Source of the DNA: Cruoricaptor ignavus
Lineage (GTDB): Bacteria; Bacteroidota; Bacteroidia; Flavobacteriales; Weeksellaceae
NCBI RefSeq assembly: GCF_900141665.1
Contig: NZ_FQYI01000005.1
Location: forward strand, 62,001 to 126,000
Reading direction: 5' to 3'
DNA length: 64,000 nucleotides
Part shown: positions 40,480 to 47,994 of the stretch, piece after piece
Position numbering within the stretch: the first letter of the stretch is position 1
Layout: each line of letters starts with the position of its first letter
Notes under the pieces: generated by a model
What the model was told of the DNA's origin: nothing
What the model saw: only the letters and a program-made list of their open reading frames with translations
The model's database searches: none
Program-made: the position numbers and the translations under genes

Positions 40480-40861
40480 TGTAATTCTGGATTTGCTCTT
40501 TAGCAGAGAGGGCGTGGAAGATGTAGCAAAACTGCTTAGCCACTGCGAAAACCGAAGGCTGCAGGGCTGCATATCGTCGGTAGCGCTCGCGGCGGTCTGC
40601 AGCGAAGTTTCCGCAGCGGTGCCGTTTCCGGAGGCAGCAGAAAAGATCAGCCAGCTCCTGGTATTTCTGGAAACTATGGAGTGCAGCAGGGAGGATATGG
40701 TAATTGCCTTAAATTCGGAATATCCTGATTTCGAGACCTCGGTAAACTGCACCCTGGCGGAGCGCTGCTACAGCATCACCGCATACATCACGGGGCGCTT
40801 CGCAGATCAGCAAAGCCGAAAGCCGGTGCTGAGTGCTAAAGATTTTCTGCTCCGCCTCTGA
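40454..40861 (+). CDS. Divergent PIN-domain protein, possible inactive toxin
   Basis: This 135-residue protein follows the antitoxin. The N-terminal VLIGSDVILDLLFSREG corresponds to the PIN FxDTNxxLDxL strand with one Asp kept. Where canonical PIN toxins have DFEDALQ this has DFETSVN, and the usual ITRNxxDF region reads ITAYITGRFADQ. Two catalytic acidic positions therefore appear changed. Context and length support a PIN fold; nuclease activity is doubtful. The start is ATG 40454. Confidence 0.65.
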   Translation: MEKVLIGSDVILDLLFSREGVEDVAKLLSHCENRRLQGCISSVALAAVCSEVSAAVPFPEAAEKISQLLVFLETMECSREDMVIALNSEYPDFETSVNCTLAERCYSITAYITGRFADQQSRKPVLSAKDFLLRL

Positions 40862-40867
40862 ATTCTT

Positions 40868-42022
40868 ATGCCAAATAAAAATATTCTTGCAGAGGATGTC
40901 CAGGCATTCATCGAAGAAAATCTCAATGCCGACCTACACAAACTGATCCTGAAAAAACCCGTATTCCCGGGCATCACGATGCAAGAACTTGCCGCGCAGA
41001 TACACGGCAGGCGCACGGCGCAGAAAAAATATCCCTTCCTCAGCCGCAGCGGTATCCTGCATCCCGCGTGGCTCAGCACGGAGCAGGCTAGCTCCGAGGC
41101 GGCAGCAAGGTATAAATCAAACATCGCGGGCAGCGGGGAACTTTTCGCAGACCTTACTACAGGATTTGGCATCGATGCCTGGTTTATTTCACAAAAATTC
41201 AGGGAGGCAATTCTGGTGGAGCAGGATGGGGAATTACTCGGCACGGTGGCACACAACTGGCAGATATTGGGCAGGGAGGCACGGTTCATTAACACAAAAC
41301 TTGAGGAATTTATAAGTGAGACGCAGGAACATTTTGATTTAATTTACCTAGATCCTGCGCGCCGGGATAAGAATAAAAAAAAGGTATTCCACCTGGAGGA
41401 TATGTCCCCAAACATCCTGGAGATCCAAGGGCGGCTGTCTGAAATTTCGGAAAGAATTTTAATCAAGCTATCACCACTGACCGACCTTGCATTGCTGAAA
41501 GAAAAAATCATAAATCTCGCTGAAATCCACATCGTTGCCTTGAAAAATGATGTGAAGGAAGTTTTAGCCCTCTGCAGAAAAAATGCTGCCTGCAGCGATG
41601 TATCCGTATTTGCTGCAGACCTTGCCGATGATACGGTTTTCAGTTTTTTAATGAATGAAGAGGCAGCAAGCCAGCCGGAATATTCATCACCGCTGAAATA
41701 CATTTACCTCCCGAACAATGCACTGCTGAAAACCGGCGCCTGGGGAGCCATCTGTAAAAAATTTACCCTGAAAAAACTGCACCCGAACACTCAGATTTTT
41801 ACTTCTGAAGAGCTGCTTGAGGAATTCCCGGGGCGTATTTTGGAAATGAAAACCATTAGCCCAAAAGAAATCCCTAAAGGCGGAAAATTTAACATTATTT
41901 CAAAAAATTACCCGCTCACTCCGGACGAAATACGAAAAAAATATAAAATAAAAGACGGCGGCGAAGAGTACCTGATTTTTACGAAAACCCTTTCCGGGAA
42001 AATTATTTTACAGTCGGTTTGA
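40868..42022 (+). CDS. THUMP-like class I SAM-dependent methyltransferase
   Basis: At 384 residues: ADLTTGFGIDAWFIS is SAM motif I, DLIYLDPARRD the catalytic DPxR motif IV-like segment, and the C-terminus (SPKEIPKGGKFNIISKNYPLTPDEIRKKYKI) has the THUMP-like domain of this family. Related proteins are presumed RNA or DNA methyltransferases; the target is not known. It begins six bases after the PIN-like gene. Confidence 0.82.
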   Translation: MPNKNILAEDVQAFIEENLNADLHKLILKKPVFPGITMQELAAQIHGRRTAQKKYPFLSRSGILHPAWLSTEQASSEAAARYKSNIAGSGELFADLTTGFGIDAWFISQKFREAILVEQDGELLGTVAHNWQILGREARFINTKLEEFISETQEHFDLIYLDPARRDKNKKKVFHLEDMSPNILEIQGRLSEISERILIKLSPLTDLALLKEKIINLAEIHIVALKNDVKEVLALCRKNAACSDVSVFAADLADDTVFSFLMNEEAASQPEYSSPLKYIYLPNNALLKTGAWGAICKKFTLKKLHPNTQIFTSEELLEEFPGRILEMKTISPKEIPKGGKFNIISKNYPLTPDEIRKKYKIKDGGEEYLIFTKTLSGKIILQSV

Positions 42023-42051
42023 AGAATCTGAGAAAATATTTTTTAAATTTG
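42019..42051 (+). promoter_or_regulatory. Promoter of the small lipoprotein gene (TTG-N22-TAAATTTG)
   Basis: TTG at 42019-42021 (overlapping the upstream stop region) and TAAATTTG at 42044-42051, 17 bases before the ATG. Confidence 0.6.
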
Positions 42052-42068
42052 CCGTAAACAGATAAACA

Positions 42069-42350
42069 ATGAAAAAACTGATATTCGCAATGGCGATCGC
42101 CAGCCTGGCGGTTTCCTGCAAAAAAGTGGCTGCCGGAGGCAATAAAAACGCTATAAAAATGGAAGAAGGCGTGGAGCGTTATAACGACGATAAGGAGCAG
42201 GTGAAGCTTCAGCCGGTGCGAGATTCCGCCGGCGCAGTAGCCGCTGCCCCGGTGGTAGCAGACAGTGCAGCAGCCGCCAGCCCCGCAGCGGTGGAGACCA
42301 AGCCAAGCACGAGCGCACCGGTGAACAATGCCACCACTCCGGAAAAATAA
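42069..42350 (+). CDS. Small Ala/Pro-rich lipoprotein
   Basis: This 93-residue protein has a lipoprotein signal (LAVSC, Cys17). The mature part is low-complexity, rich in Ala, Val, Pro and Thr after residue 55, with a charged stretch before it (EEGVERYNDDKEQVK). No domain is recognised. It is monocistronic, with a good promoter and a terminator 25 bases downstream. Function unknown. Confidence 0.7.
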   Translation: MKKLIFAMAIASLAVSCKKVAAGGNKNAIKMEEGVERYNDDKEQVKLQPVRDSAGAVAAAPVVADSAAAASPAAVETKPSTSAPVNNATTPEK

Positions 42351-42374
42351 ATAAGTCAGATATTCACAATATGT

Positions 42375-42400
42375 CTCGCCAGAGGGTGAGGCTTTTTTTT
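42375..42400 (+). terminator. Terminator after the small lipoprotein gene
   Basis: CTCGCC-AGAG-GGTGAG (one G-T pair), then GC and at least eight T residues. Confidence 0.85.
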
Positions 42401-42407
42401 TAACAAA

Positions 42408-43787
42408 ATGGAAAAAACATTAGAATTTATTCAGCAAAATCGCGAAAGATTTGTAGAAGAATTGTTTGAATTGCTTAGGATACCATCCGTTTCAGCCGAT
42501 CCGGCTTACAGAAATGATGTGATCGCTTGCGCCGAAAAAGTCGCGGATTTTCTGCGTTCTGCGGGCGCGGATGCTGTGGAGCTCTGCAGTACTTCGGGCA
42601 ACCCCATAGTGTACGGCGAGAAAATCATCAGCGATACGCTGCCTACGGTATTGGTGTACGCGCATTACGATGTTCAGCCTGCCGATCCGCTGGAGCTATG
42701 GAGCGAGCCACCCTTCGAGCCGTATATAAAAAAGACAGACCTTCACCCGGATGGTGCCATTTTCGCCAGAGGTTCCGCAGATGATAAGGGCCAGTTTTTT
42801 ATGCACATCAAAGCCTTTGAGGCAATGATGAAGACAGATTCCCTGCCGTGCAATGTGAAATTTATTATTGAAGGCGAGGAAGAGGTAGGCTCCGTAAGCC
42901 TTGGCGGATTCGTGAAGGAAAACAAGAAAAAACTCCAATGCGACTGCATCCTGATTTCTGATACACACATCTACTCCAGTGAGCAGCCTACCGTGACCAC
43001 CGGGCTGCGCGGCCTCAGCTATGTAGAGGTGGAGGTGGAAGGCCCGAACCGCGACCTGCATTCCGGGCTGTATGGTGGCGCGGTGCCGAATCCCATCCAT
43101 ATCCTCAGCCGTATGATTGCGCAGCTGATTGATGATAAAGGCCACATCACCATCGACGGATTTTATGATAATGTGGAAAATGTATCCGGCGAAGAGCGAG
43201 CCGAGATGAACAGGCTGAAGGACAACCCAGAGGAGTTTAAAAAATCCATAGGCCTGCGCGGTGTGGAAGGCGAGGAGGGATACACCACGCTGGAGCGTAC
43301 CTCCATCCGCCCGACCCTCGATGTGAACGGCATTTGGGGAGGCTACACCGGGGAGGGCGCAAAAACTGTAATCCCGAGCAAAGCCTATGCAAAAATTTCC
43401 ATGAGGCTGGTACCTTACCAAACCCCGGATGAAATTACTGAAAAATTCTCGGCTTATTTTGAGAAAATCGCACCAGAGAATGTGAAGGTGAAAGTAACCC
43501 CGCACCACGGCGGAATGCCGTACCTGCTCCCCGCAGATTCCAAAGAGTTTCTGGCGGCTAAGGATGCGATGTCCCAGGCATTCGGCAAGGAGGTACTGCC
43601 ATATAGGAGCGGGGGCAGCATCCCTATTACCGCGCTTTTTGAGGAGGTCTTAGGAGCTAAATCTGTGCTGATGGGCTTTGGGCTGGATAGCGACGCTATA
43701 CATTCCCCGGATGAGCATTTCGGGCTTTATAATTTTTTAAAAGGTATTGAAAGTATTCCCCGTTTCTTTGAAAATTTTTCAAAATAG
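42408..43787 (+). CDS. M20 family dipeptidase
   Basis: This 459-residue metallopeptidase has VYAHYDVQPADP (His, Asp), RGSADDKGQ (bridging Asp), IEGEEEVGS (catalytic Glu and Glu ligand) and AIHSPDEHFGL (last His), the five-residue dinuclear zinc site of M20A/C dipeptidases. RDLHSGLYGG marks the lid/dimerisation domain. It probably cleaves dipeptides in the cytosol. No signal peptide is visible. The terminator follows. Confidence 0.92.
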   Translation: MEKTLEFIQQNRERFVEELFELLRIPSVSADPAYRNDVIACAEKVADFLRSAGADAVELCSTSGNPIVYGEKIISDTLPTVLVYAHYDVQPADPLELWSEPPFEPYIKKTDLHPDGAIFARGSADDKGQFFMHIKAFEAMMKTDSLPCNVKFIIEGEEEVGSVSLGGFVKENKKKLQCDCILISDTHIYSSEQPTVTTGLRGLSYVEVEVEGPNRDLHSGLYGGAVPNPIHILSRMIAQLIDDKGHITIDGFYDNVENVSGEERAEMNRLKDNPEEFKKSIGLRGVEGEEGYTTLERTSIRPTLDVNGIWGGYTGEGAKTVIPSKAYAKISMRLVPYQTPDEITEKFSAYFEKIAPENVKVKVTPHHGGMPYLLPADSKEFLAAKDAMSQAFGKEVLPYRSGGSIPITALFEEVLGAKSVLMGFGLDSDAIHSPDEHFGLYNFLKGIESIPRFFENFSK

Positions 43788-43798
43788 GATGTTGCAAA

Positions 43799-43830
43799 AA
43801 ATTGGTTCCCTCGGGAATCAATTTTTTTTT
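43799..43830 (+). terminator. Terminator of the M20 dipeptidase gene
   Basis: AATTGGTTCCC and GGGAATCAATT pair (with a G-T pair) around a TC loop, followed by nine T residues. Confidence 0.85.
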
Positions 43831-43838
43831 AAAAATAT

Positions 43839-43868
43839 TTGCATTGTTAAGAAAAGTTAATATATTTG
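43839..43868 (+). promoter_or_regulatory. Promoter of the first T9SS cargo gene (TTG-N19-TATATTTG)
   Basis: TTG at 43839-43841 and TATATTTG at 43861-43868, spacer 19, 26 bases before the ATG. Confidence 0.75.
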
Positions 43869-43894
43869 TCTTGCAAACATTAAATTTTTTTACA

Positions 43895-44893
43895 ATGAAA
43901 AAACTATTATTTTCTGCTGCGTTGCTTACCGCAACAATCGCGTCAGCGCAGGTTCTCATTACCGAAACCTTCGATGATATGAAACCTGGCAACCTTACTG
44001 AAGGGATGACTCTCGCCGGGCAAAATGGTTGGAATGTTTACAGCGGCTCCGTTGCAGATTATCAGATTATGGATACCGGGGATGATCACGGGAAAACGCT
44101 TTTCCTTACAGGGGGTGCCGGTACTACAATTGCTGACATCCGCTGGGCATTCAAGGATATTGAAGCATCTTGGGCTGCTAGAGACAATGATAAAAACATT
44201 CTCGTAGGCCAGTTTGAAATCTACACAGGTAAGCCTACTGGCAGCCACCGCCTGGGTGCAGTACTTTATGACTCGAAGGGGAGTACTATTGCAGGAATCA
44301 CTTACGATACCAAGGCTAAAACTGTGCGCGGCCTGGCATCATTGGTAAAAGATGGTGACACGCAAGCCACTGCATATAATATTGGCCTTTGGAGTGACCA
44401 GTTTCAGGAAGATACTTGGATAAAAGTAGGTTTTTCATATAATAAGACTGATGGTGAGATTGCATACCGCGTAGGGGATAAGCAAACGCTTCTTCAGATA
44501 GACGGATACTCCGTAGCAAAGGATATTGATCCAGCAGAATTCGATTTCTTCCTGCCATACAGTACCGGAAATAATGCAAAATACACCGGCGCTGTGGATA
44601 ACCTGAAGCTGCAGGCGGTGGATAAGCTGGAAACCTTCCTGAGCACAGCTACCGCAACTATAGAAAGTGCAGTAGCAGAGGTGTCCGTATTCCCGAATCC
44701 TGTAACCGATGTGCTGAATATCCGCACAGCAGATAAGGTGCTTTCAGCTAAAGTATTTGATGCTTCCGGTAAGGCTGTACAGACCGCTGCCGCTTCCAAG
44801 ATTCTGAATGTCAGCAAGTTACCGAAAGGTGCCTACATTCTGAAGGTTGAGACTTCCGGCGGGGTATCTACGCACAAGTTTATTAAGAAGTAA
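43895..44893 (+). CDS. Secreted protein with T9SS type A sorting domain
   Basis: It has a signal peptide (residues 1-18, TIASAQ), a region of about 240 residues starting ITETFDDMKPGNLTEG that looks like a beta-rich jelly-roll, then the T9SS C-terminal domain VSVFPNPVTDVLNIRT...GKAVQ...LPKGAYILKVETSGGVSTHKFIKK. PorU would remove this domain at the cell surface. The function of the N-terminal part is unknown. The following gene encodes a paralogue. I start at MKKLLFSAA, just after a consensus promoter. Confidence 0.85.
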   Translation: MKKLLFSAALLTATIASAQVLITETFDDMKPGNLTEGMTLAGQNGWNVYSGSVADYQIMDTGDDHGKTLFLTGGAGTTIADIRWAFKDIEASWAARDNDKNILVGQFEIYTGKPTGSHRLGAVLYDSKGSTIAGITYDTKAKTVRGLASLVKDGDTQATAYNIGLWSDQFQEDTWIKVGFSYNKTDGEIAYRVGDKQTLLQIDGYSVAKDIDPAEFDFFLPYSTGNNAKYTGAVDNLKLQAVDKLETFLSTATATIESAVAEVSVFPNPVTDVLNIRTADKVLSAKVFDASGKAVQTAAASKILNVSKLPKGAYILKVETSGGVSTHKFIKK

Positions 44894-44900
44894 ATACTTA

Positions 44901-44930
44901 AAAAGGTCAGTTTAAAATCTGACCTTTTTA
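44901..44930 (+). terminator. Terminator between the two T9SS cargo genes
   Basis: AAAAGGTCAG (44901-44910) pairs with CTGACCTTTT (44919-44928), ending in a T tract. Confidence 0.85.
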
Positions 44931-44952
44931 ATTTATTCAAATTTTGTAACCT

Positions 44953-45933
44953 ATGAAAAATATTTTATTAATTATAACCCTCTTATTTATTGTAAAGGTT
45001 AATTGTCAAATAATTCAGAAAGAAGATTTTGAAATTTTAAATCTAGGTGATTTAGGTTCTCCGGCTAATGGCGTTGTTGCAGGTCAGGGAAATTGGTATT
45101 CTCAAAATGGATTGCCAACAGACTACCAAATCGTAAGCTATGATGAGCAGCACGGAAAATCAATCCAGTTGATTGGCAGCAAAAACAAGCCGAAATATGT
45201 TTTTAAGGGTAATTTTTCGGTGGCTGATTTGCAGGAAGGAAATAACATCATTAAGGTTACTTTCGATGTCCATACGGGCAGAAACTTTCCGGGCGGTTCA
45301 GGAAGTTTAAGGTCTATGCTCTATGAGCCAAACCGATGGCTTGCCGGAATTGGCATCGATTATGCTACAGGTGAAGCCAGAGGATATATTCAGGCAAAAA
45401 GCACCGCTGGTGAGGGCCTGCATGTTGTGAAACTTGGTAAACAAAAATATCCTACAGATTCCTGGGTTAGCTTGGGTTATTATTTTGATTTGGTGACGGG
45501 AAATGCCTACTTCCAAACACCTGAAGGAACTTTTGGCTTGCCCGCTACCTTAACTCCAATTGGTGGTGGTTCCAAGCCTGATGAGCACGATTTTATGAAC
45601 TATGTTCCAACAACCGGAAGCTCAATTGCACATACTATCGGTTTTGATAACTACTCAGCGGAAGCGATTGGTACTGTTCCACTCGGTTTAAGGGAAGCAA
45701 TTTCTGAGGAGAGATTAAAAGTAGAAATTTATCCAAACCCAGCATCAGAGTTCATCAATGTCATTTCTGAAAATATAATAAAGTCCGTGACCATTTTTGA
45801 TGCAACAGGAAAAAGTGTCAAGTCTGAATTTAGTGGGAAAAAGCTGAATTTGAGACATTTATCACCAGGGAATTATATTTTGAAAGTACAAACAGATAGT
45901 GAAATAACTACTCAAAAATTCATAAAAAAATAA
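44953..45933 (+). CDS. Second secreted T9SS type A cargo protein, paralogue
   Basis: At 326 residues it has the same layout as the gene before it: signal peptide (to VNCQ), a beta-rich domain with the shared DYQI...HGKS segment, and a T9SS sorting domain (VEIYPNPASEFINV...GKSVK...LSPGNYILKVQTDSEITTQKFIKK). Its DNA is more AT-rich, with many TTA, ATA and AAT codons that neighbours avoid, suggesting separate acquisition or relaxed selection. Function unknown. Confidence 0.82.
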   Translation: MKNILLIITLLFIVKVNCQIIQKEDFEILNLGDLGSPANGVVAGQGNWYSQNGLPTDYQIVSYDEQHGKSIQLIGSKNKPKYVFKGNFSVADLQEGNNIIKVTFDVHTGRNFPGGSGSLRSMLYEPNRWLAGIGIDYATGEARGYIQAKSTAGEGLHVVKLGKQKYPTDSWVSLGYYFDLVTGNAYFQTPEGTFGLPATLTPIGGGSKPDEHDFMNYVPTTGSSIAHTIGFDNYSAEAIGTVPLGLREAISEERLKVEIYPNPASEFINVISENIIKSVTIFDATGKSVKSEFSGKKLNLRHLSPGNYILKVQTDSEITTQKFIKK

Positions 45934-45950
45934 TTTGTTAAATATATGCG

Positions 45951-45965
45951 CCCTGGACTTCAGGG
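45951..45965. other. Unexplained hairpin without T tract
   Basis: CCCTG-GACTT-CAGGG forms a perfect five-base stem 17 bases after the second cargo gene and 28 bases before the next ATG. No T run follows, so it is not a standard terminator; it could affect the mRNA of the SDR gene. Confidence 0.35.
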
Positions 45966-45993
45966 GTGTGGAATTTAAAGAAAATTTTAAACA

Positions 45994-46695
45994 ATGGAAA
46001 AAAAATCAGCCTACATTACTGGCGGTACAAAGGGAATAGGATTTGGAATTGCCAAAGCATTGCTGCAAAACGGTATCGCCGTGGCTTTTACCGGCAGAAA
46101 AGCGCAAGATGTGGAAAGAGCAGAGCAGGAGCTCTCTCAGTACGGGGAAGTTTTCGGTATTGTCTCAAATGCTAGAAATCTTTCTGACGAACAAAAGGCC
46201 GCAAACCTCGCCGTACAGAAGTTCGGCAGAATCGATTACACCATCGCCAATGCTGGCCTGGGGATTTTCAAGCCTGTGGATGAGCTAAGCGAGGAAGAGT
46301 GGAACGATATGATTGATACCAACCTCACGGGCTGCTTTTTTACATTAAAAGCCACAGTGGAGCAACTGAAGAAATCCGAAGGTTATTTCATCACAATTGC
46401 GAGCCTTGCCGGCACCAATTTTTTTGAAAACGGAGCAGGCTACAATGCTTCAAAATTTGGCGTGGTAGGCTTCACGCAGGCTGCGATGCTGGACCTGCGG
46501 AAGCACAATATAAAGGCAACCACCATTATGCCGGGCTCAGTGGCAAGCTACTTCAACGGGCACACGCCCTCTGAGGAAGATGCCTGGAAAATTCAGCCAG
46601 AAGACATCGGCCAGCTGGTAGTGGATCTGATAAAAATGAACCCGAGAACCCTGCCGAGCAAAATTGAGGTAAGGCCGGCGAGGACCTCTAAATGA
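45994..46695 (+). CDS. SDR family oxidoreductase
   Basis: This 233-residue classical short-chain dehydrogenase has TGGTKGIGFGIA (cofactor), ANAGLG, catalytic Ser in TIASLAG, and GYNASKFG (Tyr-x-x-x-Lys). Length and motifs are complete. The substrate is unknown. It stands alone between the cargo genes and the convergent porV, with a shared terminator downstream. Confidence 0.9.
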   Translation: MEKKSAYITGGTKGIGFGIAKALLQNGIAVAFTGRKAQDVERAEQELSQYGEVFGIVSNARNLSDEQKAANLAVQKFGRIDYTIANAGLGIFKPVDELSEEEWNDMIDTNLTGCFFTLKATVEQLKKSEGYFITIASLAGTNFFENGAGYNASKFGVVGFTQAAMLDLRKHNIKATTIMPGSVASYFNGHTPSEEDAWKIQPEDIGQLVVDLIKMNPRTLPSKIEVRPARTSK

Positions 46696-46730
46696 AAGAT
46701 TGAAACACACTTGCTTTCCCATTTAATAAA

Positions 46731-46757
46731 AAAGACAGCCGATTTCAGGCTGTCTTT
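46731..46757. terminator. Bidirectional terminator between SDR and porV
   Basis: AAAGACAGCC (46731-46740) and GGCTGTCTTT (46748-46757) form a perfect ten-base stem with T tracts on both strands, serving two convergent genes. Confidence 0.9.
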
Positions 46758-46778
46758 CTTATTTCTGTATAATACGAA

Positions 46779-47969
46779 TTAATAATCTGCGTTGGAAGTC
46801 GGCTGCCCGAAGTTCCAGGTAAGGCCGAAGCGAAGAGTATTATCCAATGCGGAATTTTCCTTCGCCGTATTAATCAGGTAGGAAATATCAAGACCAAAAT
46901 TTTGGTATTTTAAACCAAGACCCACAGTAGCAAACTGCCTGCCGCCCTGCTCCTTGCTCTCGTGGAAGTAGCCGGTGCGGATGGCAAATGCATCGGCATA
47001 GGCATATTCCAGCGCGCCGCTGAACATTATGGATTTTGGATTGCTGCTGCTGTTGAAGGACTTCCCGATGCCTTCCATCACCCCATAGTTGGGAATTTGG
47101 TATATTGGCGTTTTTATAATTTCCCCATCGATTTCTTCCTCGTTGTAGTCCACAACCTCTGCGCCAGGCACCAGAAGTTTAGAAGCTTCCAGCGTGATTC
47201 CTATTTTATTTTGATCATCAATGAAAAGATCATAGCCTGCGCCGAGCCTCATAGTAGTCGGCAGGTAGGATTTTGACTCCTCATCTCCGGAATAATCGAG
47301 CTTAGGCCCAAGGTTCTGGAATGCGAACCCCCCGCGCACCTGCCCTTCGTAATCGCCGAAGCTGTCGTGCCTGTTGGATTTGTAGAAACCTGAAACATCA
47401 ATACCAAAGGTGTTTGCCGCCTTTAGCGTACTGTTGGTTCCGAAATTCCCGCCAAGATCGGAGCGGATGTAGCGGCCGGTAACCGCCATTGCGTAGGTAT
47501 CGGAAAGTTTCAAGCCATAGGCTACATCCAGAGAGAATTCATTAGGTTTTGATTTTCCTAGGGAAGCAATCTCGCTGCCCACAAGCTCGTTGAGCTCTAC
47601 CTCGCCCATATTAAAGTAGTATAGGCTGGCAGAAATGGTAGAGCGCTCATCCTGCCCCAGAAACTGATGATAGTTGGCATACAGAAGGAATACATCGTTC
47701 GTAAGCTTGCTCATGTATGGGGTATAATTCACGCCCACTGCCGCCGAGGTATTGCTGAAAGGAAACTTAGCAGCGTTCCAGAATTGCGAAAACGCATCCG
47801 GAGAGGTAGCTACACCCTGGTCCCCCATACCGCCGGAGCGTGCATCGGGCGCGATTCTTAAGAAAGGTGCCCCGGTAAGTACCGGCCCGGGACCTGGATC
47901 TTCCTGCGCAAAAGCAAGTACACATACGCCTAAGCTAAGGCTGGCAATCAGTTTTTTTGTAATCTTCAT
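46779..47969 (-). CDS. porV: Type IX secretion outer-membrane shuttle PorV (LptO)
   Basis: This is an outer-membrane beta-barrel of the FadL-like PorV family that carries cargo from the T9SS translocon to the PorU sortase. A signal peptide (residues 1-22, VLAFAQ) is followed by GAPFLRIAPDARSGGMGDQGVATSPDAFSQFWNAAKF, the family hallmark, and the barrel ends in an aromatic-flanked strand (LRFGLTWNFG). It follows porU on the same strand with 25 bases between. The start is ATG 47969, one codon after an alternative GTG. Confidence 0.95.
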   Translation of the reverse strand: MKITKKLIASLSLGVCVLAFAQEDPGPGPVLTGAPFLRIAPDARSGGMGDQGVATSPDAFSQFWNAAKFPFSNTSAAVGVNYTPYMSKLTNDVFLLYANYHQFLGQDERSTISASLYYFNMGEVELNELVGSEIASLGKSKPNEFSLDVAYGLKLSDTYAMAVTGRYIRSDLGGNFGTNSTLKAANTFGIDVSGFYKSNRHDSFGDYEGQVRGGFAFQNLGPKLDYSGDEESKSYLPTTMRLGAGYDLFIDDQNKIGITLEASKLLVPGAEVVDYNEEEIDGEIIKTPIYQIPNYGVMEGIGKSFNSSSNPKSIMFSGALEYAYADAFAIRTGYFHESKEQGGRQFATVGLGLKYQNFGLDISYLINTAKENSALDNTLRFGLTWNFGQPTSNADY

Positions 47970-47994
47970 CACTCTTTTCTTTATATATTTTAAA

